Assembly (NCBI GenBank): GCA_000949895.1
Contig: JWIT01000001.1
Span: forward strand, 186,001 to 250,000
DNA from: Agrobacterium arsenijevicii
GTDB lineage: Bacteria > Pseudomonadota > Alphaproteobacteria > Rhizobiales > Rhizobiaceae
Length of the DNA: 64,000 bases
Direction: 5' to 3'
Part shown: positions 29,967-39,207 of the stretch, in pieces
Layout of the letters: every line of letters begins with the position of its first letter
Numbering within the stretch: position 1 is the first letter of the stretch
Position numbers and translations under genes: made by a program
Notes under the pieces: model-generated
Told to the model about the DNA's origin: nothing
What the model saw: only the letters and a program-made list of their open reading frames with translations
Databases searched by the model: none

Positions 29967-30809
29967 TTATTTATCGCTCTCGGTGAGGCCCTTGATGAAC
30001 CAGCGCTGGAAGATCACGACGATCAACACAGGCGGCAGCATGGCCAGAACGGCGAGCGCGAAAGCTTCGTTGTAATCGGGGATTTGCGAACCGACCCAGA
30101 CCTGCAGGATCGACTTGATACCGCGCATCAGGGTGAAGAATTTCTCATCCGTCGTCATCAGCATGGGCCAGAGGTACTGGTTCCAGCCATAGACGAACAT
30201 GATGATGAAGATTGCCGCCATCATGGTGCGCGAGAGCGGGATGAGTATGTCGACGAAGAACTTGAACGGCCCTGCCCCGTCGATGCGGGCGGCTTCCAGC
30301 AATTCCTCCGGAACGGATTTGAAGAACTGCCGGAAATAGAAGGTGCCCGTCGCAGACGCCAGAAGCGGCACGATCAGGCCGGTATAGGAGTTCAGCAGGC
30401 CGAGTTTGCTCATCACTTCGTAGGACGGCATGATGCGCACTTCGAGTGGCAGAAGCAGCGTGGTGAAGATGATCCAGAAGGCAAGCGTCGCAAACCGGAA
30501 CCGGAAATAAACGATCGCGTAAGCCGCCATCATCGACAGGACGATCTTGCCGACGGCAAAACCGATGCCGAGGATCAGCGAGTTGAGCACCATGTTGAGA
30601 CCGGTGATCTGCCCGGTGAAACCGCCCTTCTGCGTCAGGACCTTTTCATAGGTCCCAACGAAATTGTCGCCCGGAATGAGTGTCAAACCGCTGCGGTGGA
30701 TTTCCGCTGCCGTATGAGTGGACGTCATGAATGCCACGACGACAGGCAATATCAGGAACAAAGCGCCGATGATCAGCACCAGGTGATCGAGGGGTTTTGT
30801 TTTGTACAT
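29967..30809 (-). CDS. ugpE: Glycerol-3-phosphate ABC transporter permease UgpE
   Basis: Inner-membrane permease subunit. 280 residues from the ATG at 30809, chosen because GAGGG lies 8 bases upstream; an upstream TTG at 30824 overlaps that site. Six membrane helices, with the EAA loop in [30 protein letters not shown], which contacts the ATPase. N-terminal sequence [23 protein letters not shown] resembles UgpE. It starts 11 bases after ugpA stops. Confidence 0.9.
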   Translation of the reverse strand: MYKTKPLDHLVLIIGALFLILPVVVAFMTSTHTAAEIHRSGLTLIPGDNFVGTYEKVLTQKGGFTGQITGLNMVLNSLILGIGFAVGKIVLSMMAAYAIVYFRFRFATLAFWIIFTTLLLPLEVRIMPSYEVMSKLGLLNSYTGLIVPLLASATGTFYFRQFFKSVPEELLEAARIDGAGPFKFFVDILIPLSRTMMAAIFIIMFVYGWNQYLWPMLMTTDEKFFTLMRGIKSILQVWVGSQIPDYNEAFALAVLAMLPPVLIVVIFQRWFIKGLTESDK

Positions 30810-30820
30810 CGTCTTTTCCC

Positions 30821-31795
30821 TCAATTGTAATGGATGCGTTTTTCGATGAAGCGGAACTGGATGATGGTCAGAACGAAGACGACCAGCATCAGGATGACGG
30901 ATTGGGCAGAAGAACCGCCGATGTCATTGCCGCGGAAACCATCGAGAAACACCTTGTAGACCAGCGTAATCGGGTTGTTCGCGGCCTTGTCCTTCACCAT
31001 CACATCGATAATGCCGAACGTGTCGAACAGGGCGTAGGTGATGTTGATGATGAGCAGGAAGAAGGCCGTGGGCGCCAGAAGCGGCATGATGACCGTCCAG
31101 AACCGGCGAAAGCCCGAGCGGCAGTCGATGGCGGCGGCCTCGCGCACGGCAACGGACACGCCCTGCAAGCCGGAGAGGAAGAAGATGAAATTATAAGGGA
31201 TCTGCTTCCAGACCGCGACGGCGATCATGGCGAAGGCCGTGTCGAAGTAGTTAAGGCCAACCTTCATATCCCAGCCGAAAAATGCGGCCATCTTGACGAA
31301 GGGGCCGATATGCTGGTCGAAAAACATCATGCCGATGAGGCCCGCAACCGGCGGCGCGATGGCGTAGACGGAGATCAGCAAGGTCTTGTAGGCAGAACTG
31401 CCGCGAATGACCGCATCGGCCTTGACCGCAAGAAGAAGGCCGAGCGCCAGCGAAAAGAACGTCACCAGAACGGTGAAAACGACCGTGAATTTCGCGATGC
31501 TGAGATATTCCGGATTGAACAGCGCGTCCGAATAATTCGCAAATCCCACGAAGGAAGCGCCGAAGCCGAACGGGTCCTCAATATAAAACGACGACTGCAC
31601 AGCCTGAATGGACGGCCAGTAGAAAAAGATGAAAATCACCGCCAGCTGTGGCGCCAGAAACAGATAGGGCACGTAGGACGAGGAGAACTGCACGCGCTTC
31701 ATGCTGGCTTCAGCGGTGCTTGCGGGTTTCCCTGCCTTTGCGGACCGACCGGACAAAAACCGGGTCAGACGCGGTTGAGACGATGTATAGGCCAC
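30821..31795 (-). CDS. ugpA: Glycerol-3-phosphate ABC transporter permease UgpA
   Basis: Second permease subunit. 324 residues with a GTG start at 31795, supported by a strong TAAGGAGG site 7 bases upstream. An internal ATG at 31702 would give the E. coli-like length (MKRVQFSSSYVPYLFLAPQL), but it has no ribosome site, so about 31 extra N-terminal residues are predicted. Six helices, with the EAA loop VREAAAIDCRSGFRRFWTVIMPLLAP. It lies 84 bases after ugpB, and that gap holds a stem-loop. Confidence 0.9.
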   Translation of the reverse strand: MAYTSSQPRLTRFLSGRSAKAGKPASTAEASMKRVQFSSSYVPYLFLAPQLAVIFIFFYWPSIQAVQSSFYIEDPFGFGASFVGFANYSDALFNPEYLSIAKFTVVFTVLVTFFSLALGLLLAVKADAVIRGSSAYKTLLISVYAIAPPVAGLIGMMFFDQHIGPFVKMAAFFGWDMKVGLNYFDTAFAMIAVAVWKQIPYNFIFFLSGLQGVSVAVREAAAIDCRSGFRRFWTVIMPLLAPTAFFLLIINITYALFDTFGIIDVMVKDKAANNPITLVYKVFLDGFRGNDIGGSSAQSVILMLVVFVLTIIQFRFIEKRIHYN

Positions 31796-31818
31796 GCTTG
31801 CGCCTCCTTATCCGAGAA

Positions 31819-31849
31819 TGAGCCTCCCTTCCGTTGGAAAGGAGGCTCA
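31819..31849 (-). repeat. Stem-loop in the ugpB-ugpA intergenic gap
   Basis: Arms TGAGCCTCCCTTCC and GGAAAGGAGGCTCA pair over 14 positions with one mismatch around a GTT loop. No T-run follows in the operon direction, so it is read as an mRNA-stabilising or processing hairpin after the binding-protein gene. Confidence 0.8.
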
Positions 31850-31879
31850 ATAACGTTTTTTTGGTTTCGAAACGGGCGA

Positions 31880-33178
31880 TCAGCCGGCCGTCTTGGCGAA
31901 ACGGGCGAGGAGGTCGTTGCCTTCCTTCTCGATGATGTCGAAGGCGTCCTTCGGCGTCACTTCACCAGAGAAGATGCGGTTGTATTCGCGTTCCATCACG
32001 GCGCGGATCTGCGGGTAGAAACCGAGGCGGTAACCCTTGGACCATTCACCAGACGGCAGCGACAGCTGCTGGATGCCGACTTCGGCGGCCGGCTTTTCCT
32101 TGTAGAAGCCTTCAGCCTTGGCCTTTTCGTAAGCGGCCTTGGTGATGGCTACGTAACCGGTTGCCTTGTGGTAGAAGACCTGGATTTCCGGCGAGGTCAG
32201 GAACTGGAAGAAGTCAGCCACGCACTTGTTTTCGGCTTCAGACTTGCCCGACATTGCAAACAGGGCAGCGCCGCCGATGAAGGAGTTGGTGCCAGCGCCC
32301 TTGATGGAGCCCCAGTAGGGGAGGAAGGTTGCCGAGAACGGCATGGACGCCGTCTTCTGCAGGCCGCCGAACGAACCCGACGAACCGATCCAGAATGCAA
32401 CCTTGCCTTCTTCGAAAGGCTTCTGGTTGTCGTTCCAGCCGGCGCCGTAATAAGCGAACAGACCCTTGTCTTTCCAGTCCTTCAGCTTGTCGAACATCAT
32501 GACGAGGTTCGGGTCGGTGACCTTGAGCTTGGTGTCGGTGACGCTGTCGTAACCATTGTTGTTGGTAGCGAACTGGATGTTGTTACGGGAGAAGAAGTTC
32601 TCCGTGAACTGCCAGGTGAGCTGCGACTGGACGAGCGGGATGTAACCGGCTTCCTTCAGCTTCGGCGCAACCTTTTCGAAATCTTCCCAGGTCTTCGGAG
32701 CTTCGACGCCAGCCTTCTTCAGGGCTTCGTCGTTGACGTACATGATCGGTGCGGACGTGTTGAACGGCATGCCGACGAACTTGCCGTCAGCGGCAGCGTA
32801 GAAATAACGTACGCCGTTGATGAAGGCTTCGCGGTCGAACTTGTAACCGGCCTTGTTGATGAGGTCTTCCGCAGGAATGACAGCGCCCTTGGCGTTGATG
32901 ATGGTGGCGGCGCCAGCATCGAAAACCTGGAGAATGTTAGGCTGTTCGCCCGAACGGAAGGCAGCGATGCCGCTTGCCAGCGCTTCTTCGTAGGAGCCCT
33001 TGGAAACCGGCGTCAGAGCGCATTCCTTCTGGGCTTCATTGAACTTCTGCGAAACTTCGTTGATGACTTCGCCGTTACGGCCGCCCATGCCATGCCACCA
33101 AGTGATGTTGGTCGCCGCCATAGAAGACGTTGCCGAAATGCTGACGGCCACTGCGGCCATGGAAATCTTCTTCAACAT
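31880..33178 (-). CDS. ugpB: Glycerol-3-phosphate-binding periplasmic protein UgpB
   Basis: Periplasmic receptor of the Ugp importer, which takes up glycerol-3-phosphate and its diesters as a phosphate source. 432 residues. Signal peptide MLKKISMAAVAVSISATSSMA is followed by a mature start TNITWWHGMGGRNGEVINE typical of UgpB. Internal family features include YAAADGKFVGMPFNTSAPIMYVND and FFQFLTSPEIQVFYHKATGYVAIT. It is first gene of the operon, behind a PHO box at 33254-33271. Confidence 0.92.
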   Translation of the reverse strand: MLKKISMAAVAVSISATSSMAATNITWWHGMGGRNGEVINEVSQKFNEAQKECALTPVSKGSYEEALASGIAAFRSGEQPNILQVFDAGAATIINAKGAVIPAEDLINKAGYKFDREAFINGVRYFYAAADGKFVGMPFNTSAPIMYVNDEALKKAGVEAPKTWEDFEKVAPKLKEAGYIPLVQSQLTWQFTENFFSRNNIQFATNNNGYDSVTDTKLKVTDPNLVMMFDKLKDWKDKGLFAYYGAGWNDNQKPFEEGKVAFWIGSSGSFGGLQKTASMPFSATFLPYWGSIKGAGTNSFIGGAALFAMSGKSEAENKCVADFFQFLTSPEIQVFYHKATGYVAITKAAYEKAKAEGFYKEKPAAEVGIQQLSLPSGEWSKGYRLGFYPQIRAVMEREYNRIFSGEVTPKDAFDIIEKEGNDLLARFAKTAG

Positions 33179-33253
33179 TACTAAATCCTCTCCACCATTT
33201 ATTGGGGTGAGGATGCGAATAGAGACGTTCCGTGACGCCTCTTTAACGGTTTT

Positions 33254-33271
33254 ATGTCAGATTTATTACAG
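33254..33271 (-). promoter_or_regulatory. PHO box upstream of ugpB
   Basis: On the minus strand the site reads CTGTAATAAATCTGACAT: two PhoB half-sites (CTGTAAT, CTGACAT) with a four-base AT spacer. Only the second half differs from CTGTNAT, by one base. It is 76 bases before the ugpB start, so phosphate-starvation induction by PhoB is predicted. Confidence 0.82.
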
Positions 33272-33311
33272 TCCCTGCGATACGGACTTCATTCCTTCAA
33301 AAACGGATGTC

Positions 33312-33872
33312 TCAGGCGCCCTTCCGCTTTATCGGCCGGGCCGGATTTCCGACCACAGTTGTGCCGGCCAAGACGTCCCGCGTTACCACCGAACCGGCCC
33401 CGACGATCGCGCCATCGCCAATCGTGACGCCTGCCAGAATGATCGCTCCGCCACCGATCCAGACATCGCGACCGATCGTGACCGGCCTTGCGATTTCAAT
33501 GCCTTGTGATCGCGGAACCGGGTCCAGATGGTGTTCGGCGCAATAGATCTGCACGGCCGGTCCCAACATGGCGCCGTCGCCTATCCGTACGGGCGCAGAG
33601 TCGAGAATGACGCAGCCGGTATTCAGATAGACGTTCGCACCCAGAGTGATGTTGAAACCGTAAGCGCAATGAAACGACGCTTCGACAAAAGCCCCTTCCG
33701 CCACGGAGGCAAAGAGCGCCCGCAGCAACGGCGCCAGGGCTCCACGCTCATCCGGCGGCGCGGTATTGTGCTGGTGAACGGCCCGGCGGGCGCGGGCGCG
33801 CAGCACGTCCAGTTCGGCATCCATGCAGCAGTACCATTCGCCCGCAGCCATTTTCTCCCGCTCGGTGGACAT
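33312..33872 (-). CDS. Maltose/galactoside-type O-acetyltransferase (hexapeptide repeat family)
   Basis: Acetyl-CoA-dependent sugar O-acetyltransferase of the Maa/LacA/NodL group. 186 residues from the ATG at 33872, preceded by GAAGGGAAGG. The N-terminal Mac domain begins [26 protein letters not shown]. Left-handed beta-helix repeats run from about 80 to the end, with the catalytic His in YCAEHHLD and [24 protein letters not shown]. The natural acceptor is unknown. The start overlaps or abuts yraN (stop 33887), so it is likely in the rsmI-yraN transcript. Confidence 0.88.
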   Translation of the reverse strand: MSTEREKMAAGEWYCCMDAELDVLRARARRAVHQHNTAPPDERGALAPLLRALFASVAEGAFVEASFHCAYGFNITLGANVYLNTGCVILDSAPVRIGDGAMLGPAVQIYCAEHHLDPVPRSQGIEIARPVTIGRDVWIGGGAIILAGVTIGDGAIVGAGSVVTRDVLAGTTVVGNPARPIKRKGA

Positions 33873-33886
33873 TGCCTTCCCTTCCC

Positions 33887-34255
33887 TCAAAAAGCGCCGA
33901 TGAAATGCTGCGGCAGGCGTCGTGGCAGAACGGCAACGATATCGAAACGCAGCGAAAACCGCGCCGCATCCTCGCGGCGGGACAGCCAGATATCGGCCGC
34001 CGCGCGGATGCGCTGCTGCGAATGGAAGCCGACCGCGTCGACAGCACCGGCACCGGAAGAGCGGGCCTTGACCTCAACGATGGCGACGACGTCCCTCTTG
34101 CGGGCGACGAGATCGATTTCCCCGAGCCGGGTGCGATAACGAATGGCGAGGATGCGGTATCCCCGAAACAGCAGATAGAGTGCGGCCCAATATTCCGCAT
34201 TGTGGCCGCGTCGCTCGGCCTTTCGTCTTTTATCCGTTCGCCCGTCAGCGGCCAT
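33887..34255 (-). CDS. yraN: YraN family (UPF0102) endonuclease-fold protein
   Basis: 122 residues of the YraN family, a restriction-endonuclease-like fold of unclear cellular function. The PD-(D/E)xK-like core is visible: [21 protein letters not shown] (about 46-65). The N-terminus [20 protein letters not shown] matches the family pattern. The start overlaps the end of rsmI by 11 bases, and rsmI-yraN is a very common bacterial gene pair. Confidence 0.88.
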   Translation of the reverse strand: MAADGRTDKRRKAERRGHNAEYWAALYLLFRGYRILAIRYRTRLGEIDLVARKRDVVAIVEVKARSSGAGAVDAVGFHSQQRIRAAADIWLSRREDAARFSLRFDIVAVLPRRLPQHFIGAF

Positions 34256-35186
34256 CCGCGTCCTTCATATCCAGCAACCGTTGATAAAGCTCCTTGCGCG
34301 GCAGACCGGTCAGCTTCGCCGCCTCGGCTGCGGCCCTGGCGGCAGGCATGGTTGTCACGAGATCCTTCAAAAGCCTTTCGACATCCTCGATGTCGGGTAT
34401 TTCGTCATAGGAGGGCGGCTCTATCAGGAGCACGATCTCGCCCTTCACCACACGGTCCTCATCGTAATAATCCGCAAGCTCACCCAGCGTGCCACGCCGG
34501 AACTCCTCGAAAGTCTTGGTCAGCTCGCGACAAACCACGGCACGGCGATCGCGACCGAGCACTTCCGACGCCACCTTGAGGGAGGTGCCGATGCGGCGCG
34601 GTGATTCAAAAAAGATCAGGGTGGCGGGGATTTTCGCAAGTTCGGCAAAACGGTCGCGCTTGCCACGATCCTTCACCGGCAGGAAGCCCGCAAACAGAAA
34701 GGCATCACTCGGCAAGCCCGCACCGACAAGGGCTGCAAGCGGTGCCGATGCCCCCGGTACCGGCACGACACGATGGCCAGCCTCAAGCGCAAGCTGACCG
34801 AGACGATAACCGGGATCGGAGACGAGCGGCGTTCCGGCATCCGACACCAGCGCAACGGATTTTCCCGCATCCAGCGCGGCGATGAGCTTCGGCCCTGCTT
34901 CCTGTGCATTATGTTCGTGATAAGCGAGCGGGCGCGTGCGGATGCCATAGCGTTCGAGCAGGATGCGGGTGACGCGGGTATCCTCGCAGGCAAGAACATC
35001 GGCCGACGCCAGCGTTTCCAGCGCGCGGATGGTGATGTCGCCCAGATTACCGATGGGGGTGGCCACAAGATAAAGCGCCGGCTCCAGCGGCCGCGCTGGA
35101 ATAGAGGCGGTGCCGATCCTGAAGCCCTTTGTTGCCTGTCCGGCGTCGCTGTTCGATGTTTCTTCCGTCACACGGCTTCCAATCAT
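34245..35186 (-). CDS. rsmI: 16S rRNA (cytidine-1402-2'-O)-methyltransferase RsmI
   Basis: Methylates the 2'-OH of C1402 in the ribosomal decoding centre. 313 residues. The tetrapyrrole-methylase-like N-domain holds ALYLVATPIGNLGDITIRALETL and CEDTRVT, followed by ALVSDAGTPLVSDPGYRL and VPVPGASAPLAALVGAGLP. About 30 N-terminal residues precede the core, so an internal start is possible. yraN overlaps its 3' end. Divergent from dnaN across a 267-base spacer. Confidence 0.94.
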   Translation of the reverse strand: MIGSRVTEETSNSDAGQATKGFRIGTASIPARPLEPALYLVATPIGNLGDITIRALETLASADVLACEDTRVTRILLERYGIRTRPLAYHEHNAQEAGPKLIAALDAGKSVALVSDAGTPLVSDPGYRLGQLALEAGHRVVPVPGASAPLAALVGAGLPSDAFLFAGFLPVKDRGKRDRFAELAKIPATLIFFESPRRIGTSLKVASEVLGRDRRAVVCRELTKTFEEFRRGTLGELADYYDEDRVVKGEIVLLIEPPSYDEIPDIEDVERLLKDLVTTMPAARAAAEAAKLTGLPRKELYQRLLDMKDADGR

Positions 35187-35453
35187 TCTGGCCGATCATT
35201 CCCGGCCAATCGCTCCATTTTCGTTCCTTTATGGGCAATAGAAAAGCGGCGAACAAGGTCCACGGGCGGCCATAGCCTGTGGATCATGCTGTATAGCAGC
35301 AAAATGACCGGCGACAGATGCACTCGGCTCTTGCATTTTCCGCAATAACTCTGCCATTTTGCCCGTCCACATTATCCGGCATTCCGGCCGGTCTAGACTC
35401 TTCTTACCGATCCGGCGGTGGCCGGTTCGCAACGGTTGAAAGCGGTAGCGTCC

Positions 35454-36572
35454 ATGCGTATTACTCTTGAGCGGTCGAACCTTCTTAAATCGCTGAACCA
35501 CGTCCATCGGGTCGTCGAGCGTCGCAACACGATCCCGATCCTGTCCAACGTTCTGCTTCGCGCATCCGGCGCCAATCTGGACATGAAGGCGACCGACCTC
35601 GACCTCGAAATCACCGAAGCAACACCGGCCATGGTGGAGCAGGCGGGCGCGACCACCGTGCCGGCACACCTGCTTTATGAAATCGTGCGCAAGTTGCCGG
35701 ATGGTTCCGAAGTGCTTCTGGCGACCAACCCGGATGGCTCCTCGATGACGGTTGCCTCCGGCCGTTCGAAGTTCTCGCTGCAATGCCTGCCGGAAACCGA
35801 CTTCCCGGATCTGACCGCCGGCACCTTCAGCCATACCTTCAAACTGAAGGCGACCGACCTGAAGATGCTGATCGACCGGACGCAGTTTGCGATTTCGACC
35901 GAAGAGACCCGCTATTACCTGAACGGCATCTTCTTCCACACCATCGAAAGCAATGGCGACCTTAAGCTGCGCGCGGTTGCGACGGATGGTCACCGTCTGG
36001 CGCGCGCCGATGTGGATGCGCCCTCCGGTTCCGAAGGAATGCCGGGCATCATCATTCCGCGCAAGACGGTCGGCGAATTGCAGAAGCTGATGGACAACCC
36101 GGAACTGGAAGTCACCGTCGAGGTCTCGGACGCGAAAATCCGCCTGACCATCGGCTCGGTTGTTTTGACCTCGAAGCTGATCGACGGCACTTTCCCGGAT
36201 TACCAGCGCGTGATCCCCACCGGCAACGACAAGGAAATGCGCGTCGATTGCCAGACCTTCGCGCGGGCCGTCGACCGTGTGTCGACCATCTCTTCCGAGC
36301 GCGGTCGCGCCGTGAAGCTGGCGCTGACCAACGGCCAGCTGACGCTGACCGTCAACAATCCAGATTCGGGCAGCGCTACGGAAGAAGTGGCTGTCGGTTA
36401 CGACAATGATTCGATGGAAATCGGCTTCAATGCCAAATATCTCCTCGACATCACCTCGCAGCTTTCCGGTGAAGACGCGATTTTCCTCCTGGCAGATGCC
36501 GGCTCGCCGACGCTCGTTCGCGACACCGCTGGCGACGATGCGCTTTATGTTCTGATGCCGATGCGCGTTTAA
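35454..36572 (+). CDS. dnaN: DNA polymerase III beta sliding clamp
   Basis: Ring-shaped processivity clamp. 372 residues from the ATG at 35454 (MRITLERSNLLKSLNHVHRVVERRNTIPILSN). The three clamp folds are intact, with FKLKATDLKMLIDRTQFAIS in the second domain and the C-terminal DDALYVLMPMRV that closes the protein-binding pocket. The frame is open to 35418 but that extension is not conserved. It ends 27 bases before a strong terminator. It is separated from dnaA by about 23 kb and 30 genes. Confidence 0.96.
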   Translation: MRITLERSNLLKSLNHVHRVVERRNTIPILSNVLLRASGANLDMKATDLDLEITEATPAMVEQAGATTVPAHLLYEIVRKLPDGSEVLLATNPDGSSMTVASGRSKFSLQCLPETDFPDLTAGTFSHTFKLKATDLKMLIDRTQFAISTEETRYYLNGIFFHTIESNGDLKLRAVATDGHRLARADVDAPSGSEGMPGIIIPRKTVGELQKLMDNPELEVTVEVSDAKIRLTIGSVVLTSKLIDGTFPDYQRVIPTGNDKEMRVDCQTFARAVDRVSTISSERGRAVKLALTNGQLTLTVNNPDSGSATEEVAVGYDNDSMEIGFNAKYLLDITSQLSGEDAIFLLADAGSPTLVRDTAGDDALYVLMPMRV

Positions 36573-36599
36573 AGTGGACGTTTTTTCTTCAATTCAATC

Positions 36600-36633
36600 A
36601 AAACGCCGGTGGATCGCTCCACCGGCGTTTTTT
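36600..36633 (+). terminator. Intrinsic terminator of dnaN
   Basis: Perfect 13-bp arms AAACGCCGGTGGA (36601-36613) and TCCACCGGCGTTT (36618-36630) surround a TCGC loop and are followed by more T residues. Confidence 0.93.
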
Positions 36634-36767
36634 GATTCGGCGTATAACGCACTCAAGCGCTAAGTGAATTTTTCCAATTACGACATTTTGCCTTGTTTTA
36701 GCGCCAAATGAGATCAACAGTACGTAACAATTTTTTGACAATGACCAAAATACATCCGAGGGGAATT

Positions 36768-37361
36768 ATGGCGCTCAACCTGAAGCAACGCTTTGAAAGA
36801 AAATTTGAGGAAGAAATCCGCTTTTTCAAAGGCATGGTCAGCCAGCCGAAAAAAGTCGGAGCCATCGTCCCGACATCGTCAATCACGGCAAGAAAAATGG
36901 CGAGTGTCATCGACCCCCATTCCGGCCTGCCCGTTCTCGAACTCGGCCCCGGCACCGGTGTTATCACCAAGGCCATTCTGGCGCGCGGCATCAAACCGGA
37001 GAGCCTGACGGCCATCGAATATTCGACCGATTTCTACAATCAGCTTCTCAAGGGCTATCCGGGCGTCAACTTCATCAATGGCGATGCCTTCGATCTGAAT
37101 GCGACACTTGGCGAGCACAAGGACCAGATGTTCGATAGCGTCATCTCCGCCGTGCCGATGCTGAATTTCCCGATGGCCGCCCGCATCAAGCTTCTCGACG
37201 AATTGCTGAAGCGCGTGCCGCACGGTCGCCCCGTCATGCAGATATCCTATGGTCCGATTTCACCCATCGTTGCCCAGCCGCATCTCTACCACATCCGCCA
37301 TTTCGATTTCATCGTGCGCAATATTCCGCCGGCGCAATTGTGGACCTATACGCGGGCCTGA
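36768..37361 (+). CDS. pmtA: Phospholipid N-methyltransferase PmtA
   Basis: SAM-dependent enzyme that methylates phosphatidylethanolamine three times to phosphatidylcholine, a lipid needed for Agrobacterium virulence. 197 residues from the ATG at 36768, with GAGGGGAATT upstream. An amphipathic N-terminal helix (LNLKQRFERKFEEEIRFFKG) is the membrane-binding element known for this enzyme. The SAM motif is VLELGPGTGVITKAIL (about 55-70). The closest family is the Rhodobacter/Agrobacterium soluble-type PmtA rather than the membrane-embedded yeast type. Confidence 0.93.
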   Translation: MALNLKQRFERKFEEEIRFFKGMVSQPKKVGAIVPTSSITARKMASVIDPHSGLPVLELGPGTGVITKAILARGIKPESLTAIEYSTDFYNQLLKGYPGVNFINGDAFDLNATLGEHKDQMFDSVISAVPMLNFPMAARIKLLDELLKRVPHGRPVMQISYGPISPIVAQPHLYHIRHFDFIVRNIPPAQLWTYTRA

Positions 37362-37457
37362 CCGCGCGGCAGAGTGGACGAGGCCGTCATTTCCCGGTCG
37401 TGACAGATGGTTAGGGTCTTGATTTACCCTTTCCATCGCCATTGAGGACCGATTTCC

Positions 37458-38054
37458 ATGCATGCGCTTTACATCACCCATCCCCAGGTCCGGATCGATC
37501 CGGCGGTTCCGGTTCCGGAATGGGGACTTTCGGACGTGGGCGCACAGCGGGCACGCGAGGCGAGCGCTCTACCCTGGGCGCGGGCATTGCGCCGGATCGT
37601 TTCGAGCGCGGAAACCAAGGCAATCGAAACCGCCCGCATTCTGGCCGAAACATCCGGCGCAGATATTGAGATCATCGAGGCGATGCATGAAAACGACCGG
37701 TCGGCCACGGGCTTCCTGACGCCACCGGAATTCGAAAAGGCGGCAGACTGGTTCTTTGCCCATCCGCAGGAAAGCTTTCACGGCTGGGAACGGGCAGTCG
37801 ACGCACAGGCGCGGATCGTGGAGGCGGTCAAAGCCGTTCTCGACCGGCATGATCCACAACAACCGATCGCATTTGTCGGCCATGGCGGCGTCGGCACGCT
37901 TTTGAAATGCCATATCGAAGGTCTCGGCATCAGCCGCAGCAAGGACCAGCCGCCCGGCGGCGGCAATCTTTTCCGCTTTTCCATCGCCGACTTTTCACTT
38001 GCAGCCCAGCGTCCCACATGCGACTGGACGGCAATGGAAACATGGCAGGGATAA
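37458..38054 (+). CDS. Histidine phosphatase superfamily protein with an altered RHG motif
   Basis: Branch 1 phosphoglycerate-mutase-like fold, 198 residues. The N-terminal strand reads [11 protein letters not shown], so the catalytic His8 is present but the preceding Arg and following Gly of RHG are replaced by Thr and Pro. Other elements remain: [13 protein letters not shown], an [12 protein letters not shown] phosphate-pocket Arg stretch, and the second histidine in [12 protein letters not shown]. It may have altered or lost activity. It lies four bases before the pyrF start and is probably co-transcribed with it. Confidence 0.82.
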   Translation: MHALYITHPQVRIDPAVPVPEWGLSDVGAQRAREASALPWARALRRIVSSAETKAIETARILAETSGADIEIIEAMHENDRSATGFLTPPEFEKAADWFFAHPQESFHGWERAVDAQARIVEAVKAVLDRHDPQQPIAFVGHGGVGTLLKCHIEGLGISRSKDQPPGGGNLFRFSIADFSLAAQRPTCDWTAMETWQG

Positions 38055-38058
38055 GACA

Positions 38059-38766
38059 ATGACCGCGCGCGAAAAACTGATCGTCGGGCTCGATGTTCCG
38101 ACTGTGCAGCAGGCCGAAGACATCGTGTCGAAAATCGGTGATGAGGTTCTGTTCTACAAGATCGGTTATCAGCTGGTATTCGCCGGCGGTCTCGAATTCG
38201 CCCGCGATCTCGTCCAGAGCGGTAAAAAAGTCTTTCTCGACATGAAGCTACTCGACATCGACAACACCGTTGCTTCCGGCGTTGAAAACATCGCCCGCAT
38301 GGGCATGTCGATGCTGACCCTGCACGCCTACCCCAAAGCCATGCGCGCCGCAGTCAAGGCCGCCGAAGGGTCCGGTCTCTGCCTGCTTGGCGTCACCGTG
38401 CTGACCTCGATGGACGACGCCGATCTTGCCGAGGCCGGTTACGCATCGGATGCCCGTTCGCTGGTGCTGCGCCGTGCAGAACAGGCGCGCGAAGCGGGCA
38501 TGGGCGGCATCGTCTGTTCGGCAGAAGAATCGACTGCGGTGCGTGAAATCCTCGGTCCCGATCTTGCTGTCGTCACCCCCGGCATTCGCCCGGCCGGTTC
38601 CGAGGCGGGAGACCAGAAGCGCGTGATGACGCCTTTCGACGCCATCAAGGCCGGTTCGAGCCATCTGGTCGTCGCTCGCCCGATCGTCAGGGCAGAGGAC
38701 CCGAAGGCAGCTGCCCGCGCCATTCTTGACGACATGCTGCGCGCCAGCTTTCCGGCAAATCAATAA
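38059..38766 (+). CDS. pyrF: Orotidine 5'-phosphate decarboxylase
   Basis: Last step of UMP synthesis. 235 residues from the ATG at 38059, with GGATAAG upstream. The catalytic DxKxxDI motif is [13 protein letters not shown], the N-terminal phosphate/substrate strand is [14 protein letters not shown], and the C-terminal phosphate loop is VTPGIRP with SHLVVARPI. Normal length for the family. An ORF to 37999 only overlaps the previous gene. A DUF1330 gene follows after 20 bases. Confidence 0.95.
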   Translation: MTAREKLIVGLDVPTVQQAEDIVSKIGDEVLFYKIGYQLVFAGGLEFARDLVQSGKKVFLDMKLLDIDNTVASGVENIARMGMSMLTLHAYPKAMRAAVKAAEGSGLCLLGVTVLTSMDDADLAEAGYASDARSLVLRRAEQAREAGMGGIVCSAEESTAVREILGPDLAVVTPGIRPAGSEAGDQKRVMTPFDAIKAGSSHLVVARPIVRAEDPKAAARAILDDMLRASFPANQ

Positions 38767-38786
38767 AGACCATCGGAGGAGATGAA

Positions 38787-39074
38787 ATGGCAAAGGGTTA
38801 CTGGATCGCCCGCGTCGATGTACGTGACAATGAGCGCTACAAGGACTACGTCTCGACAGCGAAGCCCGCTTTCGAACGGTTCGGCGCCAATTTTCTCGCC
38901 CGTGGCGGTGCGTTGACCGAGCTTGAGGGCAAGGCACGCGCACGCAACGTCATCATCGAGTTCCCCTCGGTGCAGCACGCCATCGATTGTTACAACTCGC
39001 CCGAATACCAGGTGGCGGCCAAAATCCGTCAGGAAGTCGCCGACGCGGAGATGATGATCGTCGAAGGAATTTGA
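38787..39074 (+). CDS. DUF1330 family small protein
   Basis: 95 residues, a dimeric ferredoxin-like (alpha/beta barrel) DUF1330 protein. The start MAKGYWIARVDVRDNERYKDYV and the EFPSVQHAIDCYNSPEYQ block are typical. The biochemical role of the family is not established. GGAGGAG upstream gives a very strong ribosome site. It follows pyrF by 20 bases and is likely in the same transcript. Confidence 0.88.
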   Translation: MAKGYWIARVDVRDNERYKDYVSTAKPAFERFGANFLARGGALTELEGKARARNVIIEFPSVQHAIDCYNSPEYQVAAKIRQEVADAEMMIVEGI

Positions 39075-39207
39075 CAGTCATCAACCGCATTTCCAAATCT
39101 GCGTCCAAAACTAGTCCCGGGCCTTGCGACAACGTCTCTTCACGCGCGCACGGCTTTGGGCTAAGAGACTGAAAAACGCTTTATCGACAGCTTCTGAGGA
39201 GCCTCCC

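Noticed and set aside
30797..33184. 795-codon plus-strand open frame opposite ugpA and ugpB
   Set aside because: An antisense shadow created by GC-rich codon use; the minus-strand genes have full family matches, signal peptides and ribosome sites.
35279..35287. TGTGGATCA, a one-mismatch DnaA box upstream of dnaN
   Set aside because: A single 8-of-9 match is expected many times by chance in 64 kb; no cluster of boxes surrounds it.
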